Made by a program: the position numbers and the translations under genes. A stretch of DNA of 6,817 nucleotides from Acidobacteriota bacterium (GTDB lineage: Bacteria > Acidobacteriota > Terriglobia > Terriglobales > Acidobacteriaceae), in contig JAJYBT010000135.1 in NCBI GenBank assembly GCA_021778875.1, forward strand, positions 1-6,817, written 5' to 3'. This document shows, piece after piece, positions 1-6,817 of the stretch (its first letter is position 1; every line of letters begins with the position of its first letter). Under the pieces are notes generated by a model. The model was not told the origin of the DNA. It did not search any database and was given only the letters and a program-made list of their open reading frames with translations.

Positions 1-1
1 G

Positions 2-2575
2 ATTCATCCGGCCGGCTCCTGGATTCCACTCGCGCCCTATCCGTTCGCGCTTGCTGTGCGGCCCGACGGAAACCAGATCGCCGCACCCTCCATCGGATTT
101 CCCTTTGCGCTGAACGTTGTTGATGAACCGGGAAGCGATCGTCCGAAGGTACTCAGGATGCCGCCCAGGCACGACAACGATCCCGGCATCGAAGTGCACG
201 CCGGTCTTGGCTACTCGCCTGACGGCAAGCTGCTTTATGTGGCTACGGGAGATTCCGGCAAGGTTCGCGCCTATCGCACGAGCGACTGGACGAGGGCCGG
301 TGAGGTACCGCTGGACGGGGAGCTTGAAGGTAAGGACTACGCCGGCAGCTTCGCTGCAACCCTGACCGTTTCTGCCGATGGCCGCCGCATTTACGTGCTC
401 GACCAGGGCAACTGGCGCGTTGTGGTCCTGGATGCAGCGCAGTTGAAGGTGATTGCGAGCGCGCCTACAGGAGCAGAGCCCTTCGGCATTGCGATTGCCC
501 CGGATGGCAAGCGGATGTATGTGACGAACACCGGGATGTTCGAGTACAAGACCATCCCGGGCGCGGATGCCAACGATCCCCTGCGCAGCGGTTTGCACTT
601 TCCAGCCTTCGGGTATCCGTCGAAAGAAGCGCGGCTGGGGACGATCGCGGAAGGCAGGAAGATTCCCGGGCTCGGAGATGAGAACTCCACCTTCGGCAGT
701 TCGCTGTGGACGTACGACATCAGCGATCCCGCTCATCCGAAGGTGTCGGCGAAGCTGCGGTTGGGCGCAAAAATCGTGGAGGCGCGCGGTGGCGTCGTAG
801 GCGGAGCCGCGCCAACTGGCGTTGCCGCAGACGGGGACGCCGTTTACGTTGCGCTTGCCCATGACGACGAAGTTGTGAAGCTGGACGCGGCGGGAAAGCA
901 GGTGATTGCTGAAGTAGAGCTGTCGCCGTTCCATGGAGCGCGATTCGACGACGCGGCAGGGCGGCCGCTTCGCGGAGTGATGCCCAGCGGGATAGCTGTG
1001 CGCGACGGCCGTGTCTATGTGGCAGAGTCCGGCATTGATGCGGTGGGGATTGTGGATGCCACAACCATGAAGACAATCGGCCACATCCCGGTCGGATGGA
1101 ATCCATCGGCGCTTGCGCTGGCGTCCGACGGAAAGACGCTGTATGTGATCAACACCAAAGGCAAGGGGGCGGGGCCGAACGGCGGTCAGCAGCACAAGCC
1201 CGATCAGCCTTCATACATCGGGTCGCTTGAACTCGGTAGTCTCAGCGTTCTCCACCTTGATACCCTGCCCGCTGCCGACAACCTCACACAAACCGTTGTT
1301 GAGGGCAACATGGCAGCGCTTGCCAACCGTCCTGCTCTGCCGCGGCTCAAACACTGTTTCCTTGTGATTCGTGAAAATCGCACCTACGATGAGCTCCTGG
1401 GTGACGTGCGCGGGGCCAACGGAGACCCATCGCTGGCCCGCTATGGAATGGACGGATGGGCCGCGGAAGACGGGGCCGCAACGCATTTGCATGTGACGCC
1501 GGACCTGCACGCGCTGGTTACCCGCTTTGCGATGAGCGATAACTATTACGTTGACTCCGACGTCTCAGCGGACGGGCACCGCTGGGTGGTGGGGATCGAT
1601 CCAACGCCGTTCTTCAATACGGCGTGGACATCGAACTACGGCGGCAGGCGGCATGACGATACATTTGCGGCGCAGCCCGGAAGGCGCGCCTTGTTTGGCG
1701 GCGCCGATGCGCCCATGCCGGAAGACGAACCACAGTTCGGGTCGCTCTGGGAGCACATTGCCGCAGGAGTGAGGCACTCGCAGGGCATTCTCAACTACGG
1801 AGAGGGCCTCGAACTGGAGGGGAGTCACGAAATGGCGGGAGCAGAGCCCGAGGGACAGCGCCTGTTTCTGAATGCCCCCTTGCCGAAGCCGGTGTTTGAG
1901 TCCACGGACCGCCGTTATCCTACGTTCAACCTCGGTATCCCAGACCAGTTCCGCGCCACGGAGTTCGAGCGCGATTTTCGCCGCAGGCTCGCGGCAGGCA
2001 CGGTGCCGGCGCTGATTGTGATTCGGCTGCCGAATGATCATACGATGGATCCTCGACCCGGAGACGGCTATCCCTACCGCGCATCCTATGTCGCCGATAA
2101 CGATCTGGCGCTGGGCCGGATCGTGGCATTTCTTTCCAGGACTTCGATCTGGAAAGATTCCGCCCTGTTTGTGACGGAGGACGATGCGCAAGGTGGCGTC
2201 GATCACGTAGATGCGCACCGCAGCCTCCTGCTGGTCGCCAGTCCGTGGGTCAAGCCTGGAGCCGTCAGCCACGAGCACGCCAGCATGGGCTCCATCACCC
2301 GCACCATCGACGAACTGCTCGGCCTGGGTTCCTTGAACCTGGAGGATGCGCTCGCAGGAGAGATTGGCGGCATCTTCGATGATCATGCGCACATGGAGCC
2401 GTTCGCCGCGGCACCCGCCGATCCGCGTGTCTTTGTTGCGGCGAAAGCGCGCTTTGCACGTCCTAAAACCAGGCGGGAGGCAGCCGCGCTTCGCGATGTG
2501 GACGACGCGGATGCGATTCGAGAGCAACTCGAAAAATCGTCGGGCCAGTTGCGGCGGAAGAAGAGCGACGATTGA
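2..2575 (+). CDS. Bifunctional YncE-like beta-propeller / alkaline-phosphatase-family protein (5' partial)
   Basis: The reading frame is open to the left edge. The in-frame GTG at 56 lies inside conserved propeller sequence (LAPYPFALAVRPDG spans it), so it is unlikely to be the start; 857 codons are visible and the N-terminus with any signal peptide is missing. The first half holds seven strands of the form xxDGxxxYV, starting near bp 50, 212, 368, 494, 821, 998 and 1118, which fits a seven-bladed YncE/lactonase-type propeller. A roughly 60-residue insert lies in blade four (about bp 539-720). The second half (about bp 1340-2330) resembles the phosphoesterase/alkaline-phosphatase superfamily: IRENRTYDE (bp 1367 on), SDVSADGHRW (bp 1556 on), LPNDHTMD (bp 2027 on) and TEDDAQGGVDHVDAHRS (bp 2174 on) supply Asp, His and Ser/Thr residues likely to bind metal or act as nucleophile. 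The tail is charged and helical, ending KKSDD. By family knowledge it is probably an exported metal-dependent phosphoesterase; the substrate is unknown. The fusion assignment is firm; the catalytic roles of single residues are inferred. Confidence 0.9.
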   Translation: MHPAGSWIPLAPYPFALAVRPDGNQIAAPSIGFPFALNVVDEPGSDRPKVLRMPPRHDNDPGIEVHAGLGYSPDGKLLYVATGDSGKVRAYRTSDWTRAGEVPLDGELEGKDYAGSFAATLTVSADGRRIYVLDQGNWRVVVLDAAQLKVIASAPTGAEPFGIAIAPDGKRMYVTNTGMFEYKTIPGADANDPLRSGLHFPAFGYPSKEARLGTIAEGRKIPGLGDENSTFGSSLWTYDISDPAHPKVSAKLRLGAKIVEARGGVVGGAAPTGVAADGDAVYVALAHDDEVVKLDAAGKQVIAEVELSPFHGARFDDAAGRPLRGVMPSGIAVRDGRVYVAESGIDAVGIVDATTMKTIGHIPVGWNPSALALASDGKTLYVINTKGKGAGPNGGQQHKPDQPSYIGSLELGSLSVLHLDTLPAADNLTQTVVEGNMAALANRPALPRLKHCFLVIRENRTYDELLGDVRGANGDPSLARYGMDGWAAEDGAATHLHVTPDLHALVTRFAMSDNYYVDSDVSADGHRWVVGIDPTPFFNTAWTSNYGGRRHDDTFAAQPGRRALFGGADAPMPEDEPQFGSLWEHIAAGVRHSQGILNYGEGLELEGSHEMAGAEPEGQRLFLNAPLPKPVFESTDRRYPTFNLGIPDQFRATEFERDFRRRLAAGTVPALIVIRLPNDHTMDPRPGDGYPYRASYVADNDLALGRIVAFLSRTSIWKDSALFVTEDDAQGGVDHVDAHRSLLLVASPWVKPGAVSHEHASMGSITRTIDELLGLGSLNLEDALAGEIGGIFDDHAHMEPFAAAPADPRVFVAAKARFARPKTRREAAALRDVDDADAIREQLEKSSGQLRRKKSDD

Positions 2576-2585
2576 TGAATAGCAT

Positions 2586-2618
2586 GTGATCCGGTGTGTT
2601 CACTCAACACCGGATCAC
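2586..2618 (+). terminator. Inverted repeat / probable terminator after the propeller-phosphatase gene
   Basis: A perfect 12-bp inverted repeat, GTGATCCGGTGT (2586-2597) and ACACCGGATCAC (2607-2618), is separated by a 9-base loop and begins 11 bases after the TGA stop. It is followed by GTTCTTCAC, which is only weakly T-rich, so it is not a textbook intrinsic terminator. Its placement right behind a stop codon favours transcript termination or 3'-end protection. The symmetry would also suit a protein-binding site. Confidence 0.6.
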
Positions 2619-2841
2619 GTTCTTCACAGCATTTGACGGATTTTCAAGATTCCTTAACAGCCCATATCTAGACGCTTAATGCATCTCCTCTAATTTGGTT
2701 CTGTAACACAGTCCAAAACAAGCATCTTCTCTCGGCCTTGAGGATTCCACTCGCGTTGAGATCCCTCTATGCTCGGATCCCATCACCCCTCATTCAAAGG
2801 CATCCCCGCACCCTCATGGGGGCCAGTCTTGAACGTACTTC
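2619..2841 (+). promoter_or_regulatory. Intergenic leader that probably holds the promoter of the TonB-dependent receptor
   Basis: This stretch carries no supported gene. Its first part (about 2631-2710) is clearly richer in A and T than the surrounding coding DNA, as expected for a promoter. Candidate elements are TTGACG at 2633-2638, five of six matches to a sigma-70 -35 box, and TCTAAT at 2689-2694, five of six matches to a -10 box. They are too far apart to work together, and neither has a good partner at 16-18 bases, so no specific promoter can be assigned. If transcription starts near 2700 the 5' untranslated leader is about 150 bases; its later part is pyrimidine-rich with only short hairpins, for example CCC-TCAT-GGG at 2811-2820. 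No known riboswitch was recognised. Confidence 0.35.
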
Positions 2842-2847
2842 AGGAGG
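2842..2847 (+). promoter_or_regulatory. Shine-Dalgarno sequence AGGAGG that fixes the receptor start
   Basis: A full-consensus AGGAGG lies eight bases before the ATG at 2856. It decides between that ATG and the in-frame ATG at 2769, which has no comparable ribosome binding site. The ATG at 2868 would be 20 bases away, too far for optimal use. Confidence 0.85.
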
Positions 2848-2855
2848 CAGTATCT

Positions 2856-5800
2856 ATGTACAGCAACATGCATCTTGTACAAAAACGGCGCTGGTCATGG
2901 GCGTTTCTCGCCCTGCTGCTCGCTCTACTCGGAGCAGGCAGATCCGGCTGGGCGCAGTCGACCCAGGGCTCGATCATCGGCGCCGTGAAGGATTCGGCCG
3001 GAGCGCTCGTGCAGCGTGCGACCGTCACTCTCACGAATACAGACGAAGGCATAACGCGCGTCACTCAGTCGAATGCCGGTGGCGACTATCGCTTTGTCGA
3101 CGTGAAGGCCGGCCATTATTCGATCCAGGTATCCGCGACCGGATTCAATCAGTGGTCCGTAACCGCCGTAAACCTGGCTGTGCGCCAGGAGTTGCGCGTC
3201 GACGTGCAACTCTCGATTGGTGCGGTTCAACAGTCGGTGCAGGTATCCGGCGACGCTGTAAGTACAATTGAAACCGACTCGCCAACCATTAGCGGAACCT
3301 TTACGGCCAGCGACGCAACCGATCTGCCCGTGAATACGCGCGCCAGCTTCAGCGGCACAAGCGCGTCCGCCATCCTGGGCGCGCTGCCCGGCGTGCAGGA
3401 CGACAGCTCCGGCATTTCTCTGCAAGGCGCTCTGCCCTACCAGACAGAAGTGACGGTGGACGGCATTACGCTCAAGAACCCTGCGGGAGGCGGATACATC
3501 GGAAATGCGTTCCCCTCGACCGAATCCATCGCTGAAATTCGCGCGGATGGCGTGCTGGTAAATGCCGAGTATGGCGACCCCGGCCAGATCGTGGTGACAA
3601 CCAAGGGCGGCAGCAACACACTGCACGGGTCGGGCTTCTGGTACTACCAGAGCTCCGCGTTTGACGCCATCCCCTATACCTATCCGACAACCGTCACCAA
3701 GGCAAGTGTTCACGGCGACACCTTTGGTGGAAGCCTGGGCGGTCCGGTTGTGATTCCGCACTTCTATAACGGGCACAACAAAACCTTCTTCTATGGCGCA
3801 TACGAGGGATGGCGGCACCCCGCGCAGACCACGCTTCTGGAGAAGGTGCCGAGCACGCTGATGAAGCAGGGCGACTTCTCCAAATACAGCTCGACGGGCT
3901 TCACCGGCCTCAGGAACCCCTTTACGGGCGGAAGCTACGGCACCACCATTCCCACATCGAATCTGAGCGGAATCGCGGTCAACACCCTGAAGCAGTTCTA
4001 TCCCGATCCCAACATCGGCGATCCCAGCATCTACACCGACGACAACGTAGCGAACTACCAGAGAAACGTGGATGCGAGCGGTCGCTCCAACCAGTTCGAT
4101 GTGCGTGGTGATCAGTATCTCGGCGTCAACCAGAAGTTCCTCATCTGGGGCCGCTTCACATGGAAGAACTTCCCCACCAATAGCCCGCAGAACCTCAACC
4201 TTCCGTCGTCGGTTTACAACAGCCAGAGCCGCGTATTGAAAGTAGATACGAACTGGACCATTGCACCCAGCCTTATCAATGAGGGCGGATTTGGCTTCAC
4301 CCGCTACATTTCGGGCGGAAGCAACGGCTTCAACGGCCTGGCCTGGACCAACCAGCAGGGGTGGCAGGGGCTGCAGAACCTGTTCTTCAACGGCGTTCCC
4401 GAGATGGACTTCAATAATCTGCAGAGCCTGAATGCCGATCGCCTGACCAGTCTGAGCAAGTCATTTACCTACGAATACAGCGACACGTTGATCTGGACCA
4501 AGGGCAATCACACCATGAAGTTTGGCGTAGATATCCAGAAGCTGGAGGCAATTTCCCCGCTGGGCTTTAACGGCGCCGACAACTACGGCACCTACACCTT
4601 CAACACCAGCGGCAGCGAGGGCATGTTCACCGGCGTGGACTTCGCCGACTTCCTGCTCGGAATGCCCAACCAGACCTTCTACGACGTGGTACGCCAGGAC
4701 AACGATGGTCTGTCGGCTCACTATAACGCCTTTGCGCAGGATGAATGGCGCGTGAGCCCGCGCCTGACGCTTTCATATGGCCTGCGCTACGAACTCCACC
4801 CCGGCTACTATGATCGCTATGGCGATATCGGCAACTTTGATCCGACGCTCGCATTATCGGGTCGTGTGCTTTATCCGCAGGGCAAGCAGGATCTGCTGGC
4901 TCAGGGATACCTTGCAAGCGCAAACGCCTGCGATCCCGACGGCGTAACCGCCACCAACTCAGCCACCATTCATGGCGCGCCCTGCATGCCGGTTGAAGGC
5001 AACAGCACCGCTGGCTATCCTGTGGGACTGAAGAAGTATCCTCACCTGCGATTCATGCCCCGCTTCGGATTTGCGTATCGTCCGTTCGCCAATGACAACT
5101 GGGCGATCCGCGGCGGATTCAGTATCTACAACATCAACATGCTCGGCTCAAGCTTCTACTCGCTCACGGGCACGCTGCAGGCGTACACGCAGCAGTACAC
5201 CAATTCCTACAACTCCACCACGCACGCAATCGGCTATCAATGGCCAAATATCGATCAGGGCGCCGGCGGGAACGGCTGTACAAACTGCTATGGCACGGAC
5301 TACTTTGGCACCGCGAACAGCGTGAATTGGAAAGATCCCTACACCGAACAGTGGGCGCTGAGCATCGATCACGACTTTGGCGCGGGATACGCCGGACGCG
5401 TAACCTACATCGGTTCGGGAACGCGTCACCTGGTCTGGGCGCCGGATGAGAATACGCTCCCGTTCTCGACCACGGTGTCAGCTTTCAACGCGCCGATTGC
5501 TTCACGGCGATTCCCCAACTGGGGCCGCATCTACACCCGCGACACCAGCGCCAACGAGAGCTACAACTCGCTCCAGATCGAAGGCGATCATCGCCTTCAG
5601 CACGGCTTGGAGCTCCACTCGACCTTTACCTGGGCCAGGAACCTCGCCGACAACCAGGGCCCCTCCAGTTCCGGCTTCGGCGGAGAAGGCGGTGGACAAC
5701 GTTCCACGTCGATCCTCGACCGGCATGCCGACTTCGGTAACGCCTATGGAACACGGCGTCTCCGCTGGAATACCACTGGCATCTACGCTCTGCCTTTCGG

Positions 5801-6458
5801 CCGCGGTCGCCTGTTCGGTGCAAAAGTGAACCATGCCACCGACTTGATCCTTGGAGGGTGGCAGCTCTCGTCCATCCTCACCGTTCAAACCGGCCCCTAC
5901 GTCACGCCCTTTTTCCCCAGTGGCCAGGGCGATCCCTCGGGCACAGGATCAGGCCTCAACGGGCTCGCGGGAGATGGCACCGGCAGCTTTGACGGCGGCC
6001 ACGCCAGCCAGCACCCCGATCAGTTGCCTGGAGTAAGCATCAACCCCCGCGGCAAGAACCGGCTCAAATGGACGAATGCAGCGGCGTTTGCTTGTCCGGG
6101 CGATCCCAGTTGGACGGTGGGAAATTCCTGCACCACGGGCGCCGGATTCGATCCACTAACCGGTGCGCCTCGCAGCGCTCATCCGCTTCCGATCGGCCGA
6201 TTCGGCAATAGCAAGGTGGGTTCGGTGGAAGGGCCCGGATTGTTTAACTTGTCTGCCGGATTGAACAAAACGTTTGCCATTACGGAGCGGTTGCATCTGA
6301 GGGCTGAAGGAACCTTCACCAATGTTCTCAATCATGCGAACCTTGGCAATCCCAACATGAACCTAAGCTCGCCCAGTTTCGGACTCGTCACCAATTCCAT
6401 ACAATCGGATTTCGGCGGCGCTCGAACTGGACAGGTGTCTGCTCGACTCGAGTTCTAA
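2856..6458 (+). CDS. TonB-dependent receptor, Oar-like, with N-terminal carboxypeptidase-regulatory-like domain
   Basis: This predicted 1200-residue outer-membrane protein is within the usual size range of acidobacterial Oar-like receptors. From the ATG at 2856, residues 1-34 form a classic signal peptide: basic QKRR, a hydrophobic core FLALLLALLGA, and a cleavage region GWAQ. Residues about 36-120 (GSIIGAVKDSAGALV through GGDYRFVDVKAGHYSIQVSATGF) match the CarboxypepD_reg-like beta-sandwich. A plug-like region follows (about 125-245), with LPGVQDD, VTVDGI and AEYGDPGQIVVTTKGGSN. The rest is a long beta-barrel with family hallmarks GGPVVIPHFYNGHNKTFFYGAYEG, KVPSTLMKQGDFS, FAQDEWRVSPRLTLSYGLRYE and a C-terminal strand ending in Phe (ARLEF), the usual outer-membrane assembly signal. 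No obvious TonB box was seen. By family knowledge such proteins import or bind large substrates, often glycans or peptides, using TonB energy; the substrate here is unknown. It has exactly six cysteines, in three close pairs in the barrel half. The gene appears intact and monocistronic, between a hairpin upstream and a terminator downstream. Confidence 0.93.
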   Translation: MYSNMHLVQKRRWSWAFLALLLALLGAGRSGWAQSTQGSIIGAVKDSAGALVQRATVTLTNTDEGITRVTQSNAGGDYRFVDVKAGHYSIQVSATGFNQWSVTAVNLAVRQELRVDVQLSIGAVQQSVQVSGDAVSTIETDSPTISGTFTASDATDLPVNTRASFSGTSASAILGALPGVQDDSSGISLQGALPYQTEVTVDGITLKNPAGGGYIGNAFPSTESIAEIRADGVLVNAEYGDPGQIVVTTKGGSNTLHGSGFWYYQSSAFDAIPYTYPTTVTKASVHGDTFGGSLGGPVVIPHFYNGHNKTFFYGAYEGWRHPAQTTLLEKVPSTLMKQGDFSKYSSTGFTGLRNPFTGGSYGTTIPTSNLSGIAVNTLKQFYPDPNIGDPSIYTDDNVANYQRNVDASGRSNQFDVRGDQYLGVNQKFLIWGRFTWKNFPTNSPQNLNLPSSVYNSQSRVLKVDTNWTIAPSLINEGGFGFTRYISGGSNGFNGLAWTNQQGWQGLQNLFFNGVPEMDFNNLQSLNADRLTSLSKSFTYEYSDTLIWTKGNHTMKFGVDIQKLEAISPLGFNGADNYGTYTFNTSGSEGMFTGVDFADFLLGMPNQTFYDVVRQDNDGLSAHYNAFAQDEWRVSPRLTLSYGLRYELHPGYYDRYGDIGNFDPTLALSGRVLYPQGKQDLLAQGYLASANACDPDGVTATNSATIHGAPCMPVEGNSTAGYPVGLKKYPHLRFMPRFGFAYRPFANDNWAIRGGFSIYNINMLGSSFYSLTGTLQAYTQQYTNSYNSTTHAIGYQWPNIDQGAGGNGCTNCYGTDYFGTANSVNWKDPYTEQWALSIDHDFGAGYAGRVTYIGSGTRHLVWAPDENTLPFSTTVSAFNAPIASRRFPNWGRIYTRDTSANESYNSLQIEGDHRLQHGLELHSTFTWARNLADNQGPSSSGFGGEGGGQRSTSILDRHADFGNAYGTRRLRWNTTGIYALPFGRGRLFGAKVNHATDLILGGWQLSSILTVQTGPYVTPFFPSGQGDPSGTGSGLNGLAGDGTGSFDGGHASQHPDQLPGVSINPRGKNRLKWTNAAAFACPGDPSWTVGNSCTTGAGFDPLTGAPRSAHPLPIGRFGNSKVGSVEGPGLFNLSAGLNKTFAITERLHLRAEGTFTNVLNHANLGNPNMNLSSPSFGLVTNSIQSDFGGARTGQVSARLEF

Positions 6459-6476
6459 ACCACAAAGCACCTGCTG

Positions 6477-6513
6477 AAGGGCGGCCCGGATCCAGGATTC
6501 GGGCCGCCCTTTT
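6477..6513 (+). terminator. Intrinsic terminator of the TonB-dependent receptor gene
   Basis: A perfect 12-bp stem, AAGGGCGGCCCG (6477-6488) with CGGGCCGCCCTT (6500-6511), begins 19 bases after the TAA stop. The stem can extend inward by four more pairs, including one G-U, leaving the loop CAG at 6493-6495. It ends in TTTT (6510-6513). The GC-rich stem followed by a T-run on the plus strand is a typical rho-independent terminator. Read on the minus strand the hairpin is not followed by T residues, so it would terminate mainly the receptor transcript. Confidence 0.88.
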
Positions 6514-6725
6514 CACGTTCACTGCACTTTGATTCAAGGTAGCCCTTGGCACAGCCCGATTCATCGCGGCGGGTTAGGCGTCGCGGCGGACGAATGAGTG
6601 CTGTTCAACTGCGCGCATGGCGCAAACTCCTGCTCCGCGCGCTCGCGCAGCGCCTCTTTGCTGTGCATCCGCGGACGCATTGCCTTGTCTGTCAATCGCA
6701 CGCTGGCGTTCCACGGCAGCGCATT
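6514..6725. other. GC-rich intergenic stretch with no supported gene
   Basis: Nothing here is convincing as a gene. Short open frames exist on both strands, but their predicted peptides are rich in Arg, Ala, His and Cys, lack recognisable motifs, and have no good ribosome binding site. A small hairpin, CAAGG-tagc-CCTTG, lies at 6535-6548, and TCGCGGCGG occurs twice 17 bases apart (6564 and 6581). Both are probably incidental. Confidence 0.5.
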
Positions 6726-6817
6726 TCATGGCTTTTGCCCCGCGGGCTTCAGCGAGGAAGAGGCGTCACGGGTTGGCTCATCCACCTGAATCTGCCGGTC
6801 GCCTTTTACATCCGTGA
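6726..6817 (-). CDS. C-terminal fragment of an unrecognised minus-strand protein (5' part beyond the window)
   Basis: Read on the minus strand, the right edge enters an open frame of 29 codons that ends in TGA at 6728-6726. The visible peptide starts TDVKGDRQIQVDEPTRDA and ends LKPAGQKP. Its hydrophilic, charged composition looks like a natural C-terminal tail, and about two thirds of its third codon positions are G or C. The plus-strand frame in the same place is its codon-aligned mirror and gives an Arg/His/Trp-rich peptide, which is less plausible. The fragment is too short to assign a family. If real, this gene converges with the receptor gene. Confidence 0.4.
   Translation of the reverse strand, partial: TDVKGDRQIQVDEPTRDASSSLKPAGQKP

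Noticed and set aside
1565..2527. A 320-codon open frame on the minus strand opposite the phosphatase domain
   Set aside because: It is codon-aligned with the real gene, so it stays open because TTA, CTA and TCA codons are rare in GC-rich genes; it ends exactly at the sense TCA serine codon of SADGHRW. The peptide lacks recognisable domains.
2633..2696. A sigma-70 promoter built from TTGACG (2633) and a downstream -10 box
   Set aside because: The best -10-like hexamer, TCTAAT at 2689, is about 50 bases away, and hexamers at 16-18 bases from TTGACG match poorly. Only a general promoter region can be supported.
2738..3271. A 177-codon plus-strand frame overlapping the receptor start
   Set aside because: It lies in a shifted frame over the signal peptide and regulatory-like domain, has an Arg-rich peptide without motifs, and has no ribosome binding site.
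2925..3818. A 297-codon minus-strand open frame opposite the receptor plug
   Set aside because: Same cause: it mirrors the receptor codons and stops at a sense CTA leucine codon at 2925. The receptor frame has clear family motifs throughout, and this frame has none.
6594..6817. Plus-strand open frame running to the right edge (starts MSAVQLRAWRKLLLRALAQR)
   Set aside because: It is the codon-aligned mirror of the minus-strand C-terminus over 6729-6817, is dominated by Arg, Leu and His, and has no good Shine-Dalgarno sequence. It cannot be fully excluded without sequence beyond the edge.
6598..6817. Two overlapping plus-strand frames of 63 and 66 codons after the terminator (6598-6789 and 6617-6817)
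   Set aside because: Both are Ala/Arg/Ser/Cys-rich with no motifs and no ribosome binding site, typical of chance frames in GC-rich DNA.

Overview
The window looks like chromosomal DNA from a GC-rich member of the Acidobacteriota, probably of the Terriglobales/Acidobacteriaceae type. This is inferred from two protein architectures that are abundant in that group: a very large Oar-like TonB-dependent receptor that starts with a carboxypeptidase-regulatory-like domain, and a secreted-type fusion of a YncE-like beta-propeller with an alkaline-phosphatase-like domain. No rRNA, tRNA, CRISPR array, insertion sequence or phage gene was seen.

Layout, left to right. (1) Positions 2-2575, plus strand: a propeller/phosphatase fusion gene whose 5' end lies beyond the left edge. 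(2) Positions 2576-2855: an intergenic region. It opens with a perfect 12-bp inverted repeat just after the stop codon, continues through an AT-richer stretch that probably holds the next promoter, and ends with a strong AGGAGG ribosome binding site. (3) Positions 2856-6458, plus strand: a complete 1200-residue TonB-dependent receptor with signal peptide, CarboxypepD_reg-like domain, plug and long beta-barrel. (4) Positions 6477-6513: a clear intrinsic terminator. (5) Positions 6514-6817: a GC-rich stretch with no confident complete gene. Its right end probably carries the last 29 codons of a minus-strand gene entering from beyond the window, so the receptor and that gene would converge.

How the genes may work together. 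The receptor should sit in the outer membrane and the phosphatase fusion is probably exported, so both would act at the cell surface or in the periplasm. The hairpin and the 280-bp gap argue for separate transcription units rather than one operon. A shared role in nutrient capture, for example releasing and importing a phosphorylated or sugar-linked substrate, is conceivable but rests only on adjacency. I found no strong evidence of a previously undescribed system. The most noteworthy points are the three close cysteine pairs in the receptor, the strong inverted repeat between the two genes, and the truncated gene ends at both edges.
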